Source of the DNA: Chloroflexi bacterium UBA2235
GTDB taxonomy: Bacteria; Chloroflexota; UBA11872; UBA12225
Reading direction: 5' to 3'
DNA: 7,279 bases
Assembly: GCA_002347925.1 (NCBI GenBank)
Contig: DDYL01000181.1
Location: 25,237 to 32,515, forward strand
Shown: positions 1-6,575 of the stretch, in pieces
Numbering within the stretch: position 1 is the stretch's first letter
How the letters are laid out: every line of letters begins with the position of its first letter
Program-made: the position numbers and the translations under genes
The notes under the pieces: model-generated
Told to the model about the DNA's origin: nothing
Database searches by the model: none
What the model saw: the letters and a program-made list of their open reading frames with translations, nothing else

Positions 1-1106
1 TGCATTGGCATCCCTCCGGCTGCAATGGATGCCTCTGAAACCAGTCCGGGAACCGTGAATGCCAGCGCGCGGTCGATACCGATCGGCACGGGGGTCCCCT
101 TGAGGATTGCATCGGCGAAGGTATGCGCAACCCAGAAGTCACCTCCGCCATGTCCCGCCGAGGTGGCGGCTTGGGCCAGTGGACCAGTCATCCAATCGGG
201 CAGTGCATCCTCGTAGGCCCAAAGCGAACCCCACCGCCGAGAACCCTTCGGATCGGGCGCGTTTTCGCCGAACCACACAACCGGGTTCGGCGCGCTGCCA
301 CGGGCAGCTTCATAGACCCCAAGGGTCCCCTGGGCCTGGTACCACGAAGCGCTCTCGGGTCGGTTACTCATCATGTCAAGACGAATACGGACGAGCCCAC
401 CGTTCGCGAGGTTGCAGATCATCAGGCAACTATCGTCGTGGGGCAGGTCAGGGTCAGTCCACACCCCGGTGCCGTGGCAGGCCACTGTCTCCACGCGCGA
501 GTCCGGTCCGAACCAATCGAGCACCGGACCGAGGCTGTGGGTTGCGTAGGTTGCTCCACGCTTGCCAACTTGCCATGTCGCGCGCCACGTCGGTGTTCCG
601 TCTGCATTTCTATGAAGGTGTTTGACATCGTGCAGGTACTCGCCCTCGGCGTAATAGAGGCGACCGAACCGGCCCGAAGACGCAAGCGCACGGACGAGTA
701 CAAGTTCGCGACGGAAGCAGGCGTTTTCGGCAAGCATGTATTGCACGCCAGACAAGGCTGCACGCCGGGCGGTGGACGCAAGGACGCGGCACTCGTCGAT
801 GCTAACGGCAGCCGTCACCTCGCAAAGCACATGAATGCCCAAGCCGAGGGCGATGATGCTCTGCTCGGCGTGCAGGTCCATCGGCGTGCCAATAGCGACT
901 GCATCTGGTCGTGCATCGGCTAGCATCCGCCCGTAGTCGGAATATCTGGCCTCATCACTCACTCCGGCCCGGGTCCCCAAGGCGTCCCGGGCAGACGCGT
1001 CACGATCGCAAACCGCCACTATCCGCACGCCAGGGGTCGCTGAGAAACCAGCGATGAACGCGCCCGCACGTTTCCCTACGAGTGCCACGCCAAGTGTCTC
1101 GCGCAT
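1..1106 (-). CDS. Gfo/Idh/MocA family oxidoreductase, EV(P/T)A subgroup (C-terminus beyond window)
   Basis: Reading the minus strand from ATG at 1106 gives 368 codons with no stop, running off the left edge. It is a predicted NAD(P)-dependent sugar or cyclitol dehydrogenase, cytosolic, with no signal peptide. Residues 1-125 form a Rossmann domain: VALVGKRAGAF at 7-17 is a degenerate dinucleotide loop, VAVCD ends at D34, and IGTPMDLH lies at 72-79. The usual EKP is replaced by E96-V97-T98 (VLCEVTAA). From memory, an EVPA variant followed by YMxAEN is typical of one subgroup; here YMLAENACF is at 123-131. Further matches are an AEGEYLHD stretch, THSLGPVLDW with H190, HGGGD at 319-323, and a terminal PGLVSEASIAAGG. 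This ending implies that only a short tail is missing. GGAGG lies 5 nt before the ATG. The gene is divergent from the plus-strand operon and may share its control. The family assignment is secure; substrate and reaction (oxidation or NAD-dependent glycoside cleavage) are not. Confidence 0.93.
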   Translation of the reverse strand, partial: MRETLGVALVGKRAGAFIAGFSATPGVRIVAVCDRDASARDALGTRAGVSDEARYSDYGRMLADARPDAVAIGTPMDLHAEQSIIALGLGIHVLCEVTAAVSIDECRVLASTARRAALSGVQYMLAENACFRRELVLVRALASSGRFGRLYYAEGEYLHDVKHLHRNADGTPTWRATWQVGKRGATYATHSLGPVLDWFGPDSRVETVACHGTGVWTDPDLPHDDSCLMICNLANGGLVRIRLDMMSNRPESASWYQAQGTLGVYEAARGSAPNPVVWFGENAPDPKGSRRWGSLWAYEDALPDWMTGPLAQAATSAGHGGGDFWVAHTFADAILKGTPVPIGIDRALAFTVPGLVSEASIAAGGMPM

Positions 1107-1268
1107 TCCTGCCTCCCGCCCGTTCGTGTGAAAGTCACGATATACCGCCGGAGCTTGCATTTGCCGTGGGTTGCAGCTACGTCCGGGGGTTTGACGCGCT
1201 ACGATGGCGCACACCCGCAGGGATGCTCCGGCGTCTCGTCCCAGATGCAGAGAGGCGGTAGTGTGTAG
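1107..1268. promoter_or_regulatory. Divergent intergenic control region
   Basis: These 162 bp separate two head-to-head genes, so they must hold the promoters of both. Seen in the sequence: a TACGAT hexamer at 1200-1205 that could be a plus-strand -10, with no good -35 at normal spacing; a TATCGT-like hexamer on the minus strand at 1142-1137; a small GTGA-AAG-TCAC dyad at 1128-1138 in the presumed leader of the minus-strand gene; and a perfect 9-bp inverted repeat listed separately. TTGACG at 1191-1196 has no partner -10 downstream. No coding sequence was recognised here. That it is regulatory follows from gene orientation; the individual elements are weak. Confidence 0.5.
1146..1233. repeat. 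9-bp perfect inverted repeat pair flanking the divergent promoter area
   Basis: CGCCGGAGC at 1146-1154 is the exact reverse complement of GCTCCGGCG at 1225-1233, with 70 bp between the arms. The arms bracket the centre of the divergent region, including the possible -10 at 1200. They could be paired operator sites for a regulator that loops DNA, or a chance match, since GC-rich 9-mers are not rare. No regulator gene lies in the window. Confidence 0.35.
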
Positions 1269-3020
1269 ATGAGCGATCAGACTTCGGGGCGGACTGGATC
1301 AGCCTTCACGCCTGCCCCCGGTGCCGGGTTCATCCCGGGTGGCGTTGGGCGTATGCAGGAGGCCCTGATCGGGGCTGACTACCGGCGGACCGCCGGGATG
1401 TTCACCGGTTTGATCAGGGATGGGCAATCGATGCCGGAGCTTGTCCGGCATGCCCTGAATGTCGCGGCTCCCTACTTGACAGTCCCCTCACACGTGATGG
1501 TTGCCGAGAACGGTGAGTACAGCAACGTCAACTACGATCATTGCGTCCTTGGCCTGCGCGCCTCGCGTCGTTTGCTGCCGTACTTGCCTTCCGGGCACAG
1601 GCAACTCGCGATGGCGCAGGCCGTCTGGTACATGCCGCAGGGTCTCGACGTCTGGGATCAGTTACTTTGCGAGTTTCCGGGCCACTATGCGCGTGACGAC
1701 AAGAAATGTGGCTTGCGCCCTGGCGGCACCGATGAGAACGGTTCTGACAGATTTGACGGTCCCGCTTGGAACGCACCCAAGGCGTGGTTCGACACCGATC
1801 ATGAACCTGATCGCGCGGGAACATCGGCTGACCGGCTGCGTCGACTGCAGGAGCGCATCCTCGAGGGGGACCGTCATGGTGCGTATCGCGTTTCGCTAGG
1901 CTTGCGACGCGAAGCCGATCCTGTCGTCCGGCGCCAACTTGAAGCGCAGCTACTTTTCTGCGGGATCATCGACCTGCAAGACACCTTGCAGACCCGCAAA
2001 TTGCAGAACATCGGGCACAAGGCGCTTCGTGCCCGCGCCGCGGTTGACCTTACAAGTTTGATTGGATGGGATCACGCTGATCCTCTCTACTACTGTGTCG
2101 TGCCGGACCTCGCCTGCTTTCCACGCCTGTATCCACTCTTTGACATGACCACAGTCACTCTTACAAACCGGTTCAAGGGAGACCAATGGTCCCTGAAGGC
2201 CCGGAACGTTGGTCATCTGGATCACGTAAACCGTGACCGCCTGACCGCAGCCATGCTCCACGGCAAGCTTGCAGACGTCACCGAGGTGATTACCGATTTG
2301 CTCGCTGATGGGATCAGGGTGATCGAGATTTCCGACGCGATCATCGCGGCGTTTTGCCGCCACCTTGTTGACGAGGCTTGGTCGTCCAAGTCTTTTTTCC
2401 AGATCGGCCACGCATTTGACTACAGCAATGTGGTGAGTTTCTGGCTGCGCGGATATGACCATCCCCATCAGGCGAAAGCTCCCTACTTCCAGGCTGCCTT
2501 CATAAATGACTGCATTCAGATGAATAAGTTCTTCCCGCCCGATCCCGGAAGCCCCCTCTGGGTTGGTGATCCGCGTGAGCATCGCGCTTGGGCGGACCGA
2601 CTCCCGCTATCCGAATGCCTTGTGCAGCTGCTCGCGGCGACCGAGACACTCGATTACCCGCATGCCGGGGCGTGCGTTGAAAGTTACCTATCGCGGACCC
2701 GGGAACGGACCAAGCTGCTTCGCACTCTCGTCCTTGCCTCATCAAAGATGCAGAACGACCCTCACCAGCAACGACATGCTGCGTCAATGGTTGAGGAATG
2801 GGAGCTGACAACCGCTGGGGACGGTGCACGTGACACGATGCTTCGCGCGTGGGTGAAGTACGTCGCCGGGGGGGCGAAACGCACGACCGACCTGGAATGT
2901 GTCCGCATGTTCGAGGCCAGCCTTGGACTGAAGTCGTCGGTTATCCATACTCCCGTCCATCTGCAGGCCGACCGCGGAGTCATGGGGTTGACGCTGGCAA
3001 AGCCAGTGGAGATGCCGTGA
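1269..3020 (+). CDS. Hypothetical His-rich alpha-helical protein (583 aa)
   Basis: A 583-residue protein of unknown function, with no signal peptide or membrane segment. The first 28 residues are Gly/Ala/Pro-rich and probably disordered; the rest reads as helices with scattered conserved-looking His. Two halves share a pattern: PYLTVPSHV (H75) with NYDHCVLGLRASRRLLPYL (H91) in the N-half, and GHKALRARAAVDL (H250), IGWDHADP (H269) and FQIGHAFDYSN (H381) in the C-half, with H365, H398 and H400 nearby. The layout (IGW-HAD, then H-x3-YSN/YAN, then FFPPDP) resembles, from memory, the helical part of proteins that often carry a C-terminal Rieske domain; no Rieske CxH motifs exist here. The His pattern could bind metal, which is speculative. 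ATG 1269 directly follows an in-frame TAG; its AGAGG (1251-1255) is distant (13 nt), so Met29 at 1353 is an alternative start. Heads the operon and overlaps the next small ORF by 4 nt. Confidence 0.9.
   Translation: MSDQTSGRTGSAFTPAPGAGFIPGGVGRMQEALIGADYRRTAGMFTGLIRDGQSMPELVRHALNVAAPYLTVPSHVMVAENGEYSNVNYDHCVLGLRASRRLLPYLPSGHRQLAMAQAVWYMPQGLDVWDQLLCEFPGHYARDDKKCGLRPGGTDENGSDRFDGPAWNAPKAWFDTDHEPDRAGTSADRLRRLQERILEGDRHGAYRVSLGLRREADPVVRRQLEAQLLFCGIIDLQDTLQTRKLQNIGHKALRARAAVDLTSLIGWDHADPLYYCVVPDLACFPRLYPLFDMTTVTLTNRFKGDQWSLKARNVGHLDHVNRDRLTAAMLHGKLADVTEVITDLLADGIRVIEISDAIIAAFCRHLVDEAWSSKSFFQIGHAFDYSNVVSFWLRGYDHPHQAKAPYFQAAFINDCIQMNKFFPPDPGSPLWVGDPREHRAWADRLPLSECLVQLLAATETLDYPHAGACVESYLSRTRERTKLLRTLVLASSKMQNDPHQQRHAASMVEEWELTTAGDGARDTMLRAWVKYVAGGAKRTTDLECVRMFEASLGLKSSVIHTPVHLQADRGVMGLTLAKPVEMP
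3008..3011 (+). promoter_or_regulatory. Ribosome binding site for the 37-aa ORF
   Basis: GGAG lies inside the last codons of the 583-aa gene, 5 nt before the GTG at 3017. Its position supports translation restart at the GTGA overlap. Confidence 0.45.
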
Positions 3021-3130
3021 GCACTGTGACACGGGACACTCCTGTCGCCCTGCCAACGGACGCTTTGGGAGTGGTCGGTATGATCGCGAACTTACAAGTG
3101 GCCGTTATGGCTCAGGAGGAGCTGGAATGA
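3017..3130 (+). CDS. Small coupled ORF, 37 aa, unknown function
   Basis: A GTG-started frame of 37 residues fills the 106-bp gap between the 583-aa gene and the dehydrogenase. Its GTG overlaps the upstream stop (GTGA, 3017-3020), and its own TGA overlaps the downstream start (ATGA, 3127-3130). A GGAG motif sits 5 nt before the GTG. The peptide begins MSTVTRDTPVALPTDALG, continues with a mildly hydrophobic helix-like stretch (residues 17-32) and ends acidic (AQEELE). Third codon positions are mostly G or C, like the neighbours. An internal ATG at 3080 would give a shorter product. The family is not recognised; it is too hydrophilic and short for a clear transmembrane segment. It may be a real small protein, perhaps a partner of a neighbour, or a translated spacer that passes ribosomes to the dehydrogenase start. 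The coupling is seen directly; the function is unknown. Confidence 0.5.
   Translation: MSTVTRDTPVALPTDALGVVGMIANLQVAVMAQEELE
3114..3119 (+). promoter_or_regulatory. Strong Shine-Dalgarno site for the EKP dehydrogenase
   Basis: AGGAGG ends 7 nt before ATG 3127, the strongest ribosome binding site in the window. It lies inside the 37-aa ORF and fixes the dehydrogenase start. Confidence 0.8.
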
Positions 3131-4284
3131 AGCGCATCGGGGTTGTAGGGTTTGGACGTCGACTGCAGCACATGGTGAAGGTTGTCCAGCGTAACGACCC
3201 TGATGTCGTAGTCACCGCCATTGTTGACCCGGCTTTTGACGCCCGTCGTGCCGAATTTCCAGATGTGCTTGGGTCGGCGACTTCGTATTCCGGCATTGAA
3301 CAGATGCTTCACTCCGGGAACCTTGACGGCGTCATGGTTGGTACGAGATGCGATCTCCACACCCCGGTCGCCGTTGAGGTGCTTGCGAGCAACCTTCCAC
3401 TTTTCTTGGAGAAGCCAGTCGCTATCGACTGGGAACAATTTCGTCGCCTGAGTGAAGCATTTTCAGCAAGCAAAAGCCCGACGGTGGTTGGGTTCCCGTT
3501 ACGGGTTTCGCCTCTATGCGAACTCGCCGCCCGCATTGTGCGCAGCGGCACGCTTGGGACCCTTGCCCAGTTGCAAGCGGTGAACAATGTTCCGGCGTAC
3601 TCCATTGGCTACTACATGGGCTGGATGCGTGACGAAGCCCAGACCGGTGGCCTGTGGATGCAAAAGGCGACCCACGACTTTGACTACTTGCTTTCGCTGC
3701 TTGGCGACGGTGAACTCGCCGGACAACCGACCCGGGTGATTGCCATGGAATCCAAACAGGTATTTCGGGGTGATCGGCCTGCCGGATTGCACTGTCGTGA
3801 ATGCGAGATCCGGCATGAATGTGTGGAAAGTCCGTATTTGCCGGGAAGCGCGCGGTCGCGCCAGACCGGCCGTGAAGCCGCAAGCCTGCAATGTGCCTTC
3901 GCGGTCGACACCGGAAACCATGACAGCGCAAGTGCGCTGATCCAGTTCGAGTCTGGTCTCCACGTGAACTACACCCAGAACTTTGTGACCCGCCGCGGTG
4001 CCGCCGCCCGGGGAGCGACGGTTATCGGGCATGCCGCCACGTTGTCGTTCGATTGGTATCGCGACGAGGTGGTTGTGCATCACCATCACGAGGCACGCGT
4101 TGAGCGGCACTCTTTTGGGAAGGGCGACGAGGGCCACCATGGTGGGGACGATGAACTTGGTCGTGACTTTGTCAAGGCGATGTCTGGCCGGACGTCATCG
4201 CGGGCGTCACTCGCAATTGGGCTTGAAAGTGCCCGGCTATGCCTCAGGGCGCGTGATGCCGCCCGCGCAACGACTTCGCACTGA
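3127..4284 (+). CDS. Gfo/Idh/MocA family oxidoreductase with canonical EKP motif
   Basis: A 385-aa cytosolic NAD(P)-dependent sugar or cyclitol dehydrogenase, of normal length for the family. The N-terminal Rossmann domain shows IGVVGFGRR (G8-F9-G10) as the dinucleotide loop, AIVDP with D34 ending strand 2, GTRCDLHTP at 72-80, and E95-K96-P97 with the usual catalytic-site lysine. The C-terminal domain carries K180-A-T-H183-D-F-D, where K180 and H183 are the likely substrate/acid-base positions. It also has a Cys cluster C223-x2-C226-x5-C232 plus C256 that suggests metal or structural binding, known in some family members. A natural HHHH run lies at 318-321 and HHGGDD at 337-342 resembles the HGGxD motif of the divergent dehydrogenase. 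Translation is set by AGGAGG and the 4-nt overlap with the 37-aa ORF. Substrate cannot be read from sequence; an inositol- or hexose-type polyol is a reasonable guess from family and neighbours. Confidence 0.95.
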   Translation: MKRIGVVGFGRRLQHMVKVVQRNDPDVVVTAIVDPAFDARRAEFPDVLGSATSYSGIEQMLHSGNLDGVMVGTRCDLHTPVAVEVLASNLPLFLEKPVAIDWEQFRRLSEAFSASKSPTVVGFPLRVSPLCELAARIVRSGTLGTLAQLQAVNNVPAYSIGYYMGWMRDEAQTGGLWMQKATHDFDYLLSLLGDGELAGQPTRVIAMESKQVFRGDRPAGLHCRECEIRHECVESPYLPGSARSRQTGREAASLQCAFAVDTGNHDSASALIQFESGLHVNYTQNFVTRRGAAARGATVIGHAATLSFDWYRDEVVVHHHHEARVERHSFGKGDEGHHGGDDELGRDFVKAMSGRTSSRASLAIGLESARLCLRARDAARATTSH

Positions 4285-4299
4285 TGATTGACCGCTCAC

Positions 4300-4304
4300 A
4301 AGGA
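4300..4304 (+). promoter_or_regulatory. Ribosome binding site that selects the SGNH hydrolase start
   Basis: AAGGA lies 9 nt before ATG 4314. The earlier in-frame ATG at 4284 has no purine-rich motif ahead of it. This favours 4314 as the real start. Confidence 0.55.
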
Positions 4305-4313
4305 CCTGGTCCA

Positions 4314-5339
4314 ATGCAATCGATAGCTTTGACTGATCCGCGCTTGGCTTGGGACGGCGCGGTCGGCGTGACCCACGGCGCTGATGGATCCCGTGGTTGG
4401 CGCATGCCTCCTGGTGAGCGTGATGTCTGGCACCCGGAACTTGTCATCCGTGCCGCGATGCCCGCCGGGGTACGGGTACGGTTTATCACTGATGCGTCGG
4501 CGGTCGCAGGGACGGTCGAGGCTGATCAGGAGAGTAGTCCGATTGACATCGTCGCCGACGGCCACCTCATCGCGAGTTTGCCGGTAAGCGGGTCAGCGTC
4601 CTTTTTGTGTGACAACCTGCCTACGGGAACCAAGCTCCTCGAAATCTGGTTGCCTCAGTTCGGTCCCTTCGCCATCAAGGGCTTGAAGCTCTCCGAAGGT
4701 GCGATGGTCAGCGCCGTGAACGACGGTCGGCCACGTTGGGTCACGTACGGGAGCTCTATCACTCAGTGCCGCGCCGCGCCCTCGCCAACGCAGACCTGGC
4801 CGGCGATTGTGGCGCGCCACGCAGATCTCAACCTGACATGCCTTGGGTATGGCGGTCAATGCCATCTGGACATCGGCGTCGCCAGGATGATCAGATCCCT
4901 CCCGGCTTCCTATATATCAATATGCGCCGGTATCAACATCTATGGCGCCGCAAGTCTCGGTCCGCGCGCATTCCGGACAACCCTGACTGGGTTTGTCCAA
5001 ATTGTCCGGGAGGGCCACCCGGTGACGCCGATTGTGTTGGTGTCGCCAATCTGGGGTGTCCAGCGTGAGACCGAGGTGAATGCGGTTGGGTTCACACTTG
5101 CGTCCATGCGCGACGAGGTCCAGGCCGTCGTGGAACTGCTTCGTTCACGTGGTGATCGCCAGACCCACTACGTCGATGGCCAGACCCTGTTCGGCGAAAG
5201 TTCGGCACATCTGTTGCCCGACGACCTTCACCCGAATGGCGAGGGATACCGGGTTCTGGCGGCAAACTTCCTGACACAGGTCGTTGACCCGTACTTCCGT
5301 CCGGCACGCGCGGATGATGGGCGTGTGCTTCCCTCGTGA
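4314..5339 (+). CDS. SGNH/GDSL-type esterase, SsfX3-like, two-domain
   Basis: A predicted serine esterase that removes acyl (probably acetyl) groups, with no signal peptide, so intracellular. Residues here count from ATG 4284 (351 aa); with the preferred start at 4314 the protein is 341 aa and begins MQSIALTDPRLAWDGAV, which fits the family's usual beginning. Residues about 12-145 form a beta-rich N-terminal domain. The SGNH domain starts at WVTYGSSIT (G156-S157-S158, S158 nucleophile, Ser replacing the Asp of GDS). Next come LGYGGQCH (block II glycine, G190/191), AGIN with N219 (block III), and DDLHPNGEGY with D313 and H316 as the remaining catalytic residues. The set is complete, so it should be active. 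From memory, YGSSIT and GYGGQCHLD match the SsfX3-like group that acts on carbohydrate or polyketide esters. ATG 4284 overlaps the preceding TGA (TGATG) and remains the alternative start. It lies between a dehydrogenase and a second serine hydrolase. Confidence 0.95.
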   Translation: MQSIALTDPRLAWDGAVGVTHGADGSRGWRMPPGERDVWHPELVIRAAMPAGVRVRFITDASAVAGTVEADQESSPIDIVADGHLIASLPVSGSASFLCDNLPTGTKLLEIWLPQFGPFAIKGLKLSEGAMVSAVNDGRPRWVTYGSSITQCRAAPSPTQTWPAIVARHADLNLTCLGYGGQCHLDIGVARMIRSLPASYISICAGINIYGAASLGPRAFRTTLTGFVQIVREGHPVTPIVLVSPIWGVQRETEVNAVGFTLASMRDEVQAVVELLRSRGDRQTHYVDGQTLFGESSAHLLPDDLHPNGEGYRVLAANFLTQVVDPYFRPARADDGRVLPS

Positions 5340-5360
5340 CGTCCCATTGGAAGGAATGGA

Positions 5361-6512
5361 ATGCCAAGCGACTCTGCAATTCAGTCAGCCGCGACCCTAG
5401 CGCTTCGGGAAGCCATTGCCCTGTACGGTGAAATAGGCTTGCAAGTCGCGGTAATCCATCGGGGTGCGCTTGTCGTCGATGCGGTTGCCGGTGTCGCCGA
5501 TCAAGCCACGGGACGCCCGGTTGAGCAGGACACCCTGTTCCTCGTGTTCTCGAACTCCAAGGGCGTGACCGCGACAGTCGTGCACCGCCTCGTCGAACGG
5601 GGTTTGATGGAGTACGACGCGCCGCTTGCCACCTACTGGCCCGCGTTCGCCAAACATGGCAAGGGGAATGTGACGGTGCGACATGCCCTGAGCCATCGCG
5701 CGGGCCTCCCAGAGTTCCGCGACGTGCCGATGAGTGACTATCCCAGTCTCTTGCAAACCGGGCGCCATCTCGAGAATGCCACGCCAGATTGGGCGCCAGG
5801 TGCGTCAATGGCATATCACAGCATGACGTTCGGGACACTTTTGGGTCGGGCGGTTGAGGGTGCTACCGGCACACCATTTGGTGACGTCATGCGCGCCGAG
5901 GTCGCACATCCATTGGGTCTTGACGACATGTGGTTCGGCGTCCCTGAAGATGTCGCGATGAGCGCGAGGATTGCCACCCTCGAAGCTGCAAACGACCCTG
6001 ACCCGTCAACTGGTCTTGGACCTATTACCCATGAGGAACGTGGAGACCGGGCGCAGTCAGCGTCAGACTTCAATACTTCAGCCGCCCGCGCTGGCTGCAT
6101 GCCGGCGGCCGGCCTGATCACAAACGCTCGTGCGTTGGTGCGTCATTACGCCGCAATGAGGGAGGCCGGGTTGGATGGGGTCCGACTTCTAAGCCCATCG
6201 ACGATTGCCGAGGCGACAATGCCGTACTCCGGAGCCGATGGAGCGCATGTGGCGTGGACGACGCGCATGGGCCTTGGTTACGCATTGGGTGCGGCGATCC
6301 ATCCATTCTGCGGCATTCCTACCGTCGCGCCATGGCCCGATGCCTTCGGTCACACCGGATTTGGTGGATCGATCTCGATGTACTGCCCATCACATGACTT
6401 GGCTGTGGTGATGACGAAGAATGCGCTGGCGCCCTCGCGGTTCAGTTTCCAGTCGTGGGATCTTGTCTTGCGGGCGATTGCGGGTGCACTGGGAATCGAC
6501 TACGACGGGTAG
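5361..6512 (+). CDS. Serine hydrolase, beta-lactamase class C / EstB-like fold
   Basis: A 383-aa penicillin-binding-protein-like serine hydrolase without a signal peptide, so cytosolic and unlikely to act in cell-wall synthesis or secreted antibiotic resistance. The catalytic motifs are FSNSKG (S64-x-x-K67, nucleophile and base), Y152-H-S (Tyr of the YxN/YxS motif, Ser in place of Asn) and H331-T-G333 in place of KTG. Around them lie VRHALSHRAGLPEF (107-120) and the typical WAPGASMAYHS (144-154). The HTG variant and YxS point to an EstB-type carboxylesterase rather than a true beta-lactamase; this is inference from family knowledge. AAGGA lies 5 nt before ATG 5361, and the gap to the SGNH gene is 21 nt, so the two are probably co-transcribed. 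Two unrelated esterases in a row suggest a substrate with more than one kind of ester or lactone. Last gene of the plus-strand group. Confidence 0.94.
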   Translation: MPSDSAIQSAATLALREAIALYGEIGLQVAVIHRGALVVDAVAGVADQATGRPVEQDTLFLVFSNSKGVTATVVHRLVERGLMEYDAPLATYWPAFAKHGKGNVTVRHALSHRAGLPEFRDVPMSDYPSLLQTGRHLENATPDWAPGASMAYHSMTFGTLLGRAVEGATGTPFGDVMRAEVAHPLGLDDMWFGVPEDVAMSARIATLEAANDPDPSTGLGPITHEERGDRAQSASDFNTSAARAGCMPAAGLITNARALVRHYAAMREAGLDGVRLLSPSTIAEATMPYSGADGAHVAWTTRMGLGYALGAAIHPFCGIPTVAPWPDAFGHTGFGGSISMYCPSHDLAVVMTKNALAPSRFSFQSWDLVLRAIAGALGIDYDG

Positions 6513-6575
6513 TGCCACGCTGGGGATGTGCACAGAACCGGGTGCTGAATGTGCGCGAGGTTGCGGAGGGCCTCG
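6513..6575. other. Convergent intergenic gap with a weak hairpin
   Basis: These 63 bp separate two convergent genes. GCGAGG at 6555-6560 pairs with CCTCGC at 6571-6576 around a 10-nt loop, the second arm reaching the stop codon of the minus-strand gene. No T-tract follows on either strand, so an intrinsic terminator is only weakly supported. Confidence 0.25.

Larger units (their letters stand above)
1269..6512 (+). other. Probable five-gene operon
   Basis: Five plus-strand reading frames follow each other closely: a 4-nt overlap (GTGA at 3017-3020), a 4-nt overlap (ATGA at 3127-3130), a TGATG junction at 4282-4286 (or a 29-nt gap if the later start is used), and a 20-odd-nt gap at 5340-5360. 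No hairpin with a T-tract was seen between them. Transcription as one unit is inferred from spacing; co-function in sugar-ester metabolism is inferred from the enzyme families. Confidence 0.75.

Noticed and set aside
123..923. 266-aa open frame on the plus strand
   Set aside because: It is antisense to the Gfo/Idh/MocA gene, whose family motifs are unmistakable; the peptide is Arg/Pro/His-rich with no recognisable domain.
1191..1196. TTGACG as a -35 box for the operon
   Set aside because: At 16-18 nt downstream the sequence is GC-rich with no TAnnnT hexamer.
1950..2582. 210-aa open frame on the minus strand
   Set aside because: Shadow of the 583-aa gene; no ribosome binding site or domain, and the sense frame has two halves with a similar patterned composition.
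4075..4092. HHHH run in the dehydrogenase as a cloning tag
   Set aside because: It has only four His, lies inside the conserved domain and is followed by normal family sequence, so it is natural.
3514..4140. 208-aa open frame on the minus strand
   Set aside because: Antisense to the EKP dehydrogenase, covering its conserved catalytic and Cys regions; no family features of its own.
5092..5838. 248-aa open frame on the minus strand
   Set aside because: Spans the junction of two clearly real plus-strand esterase genes; Arg/Ser/His-rich shadow composition.
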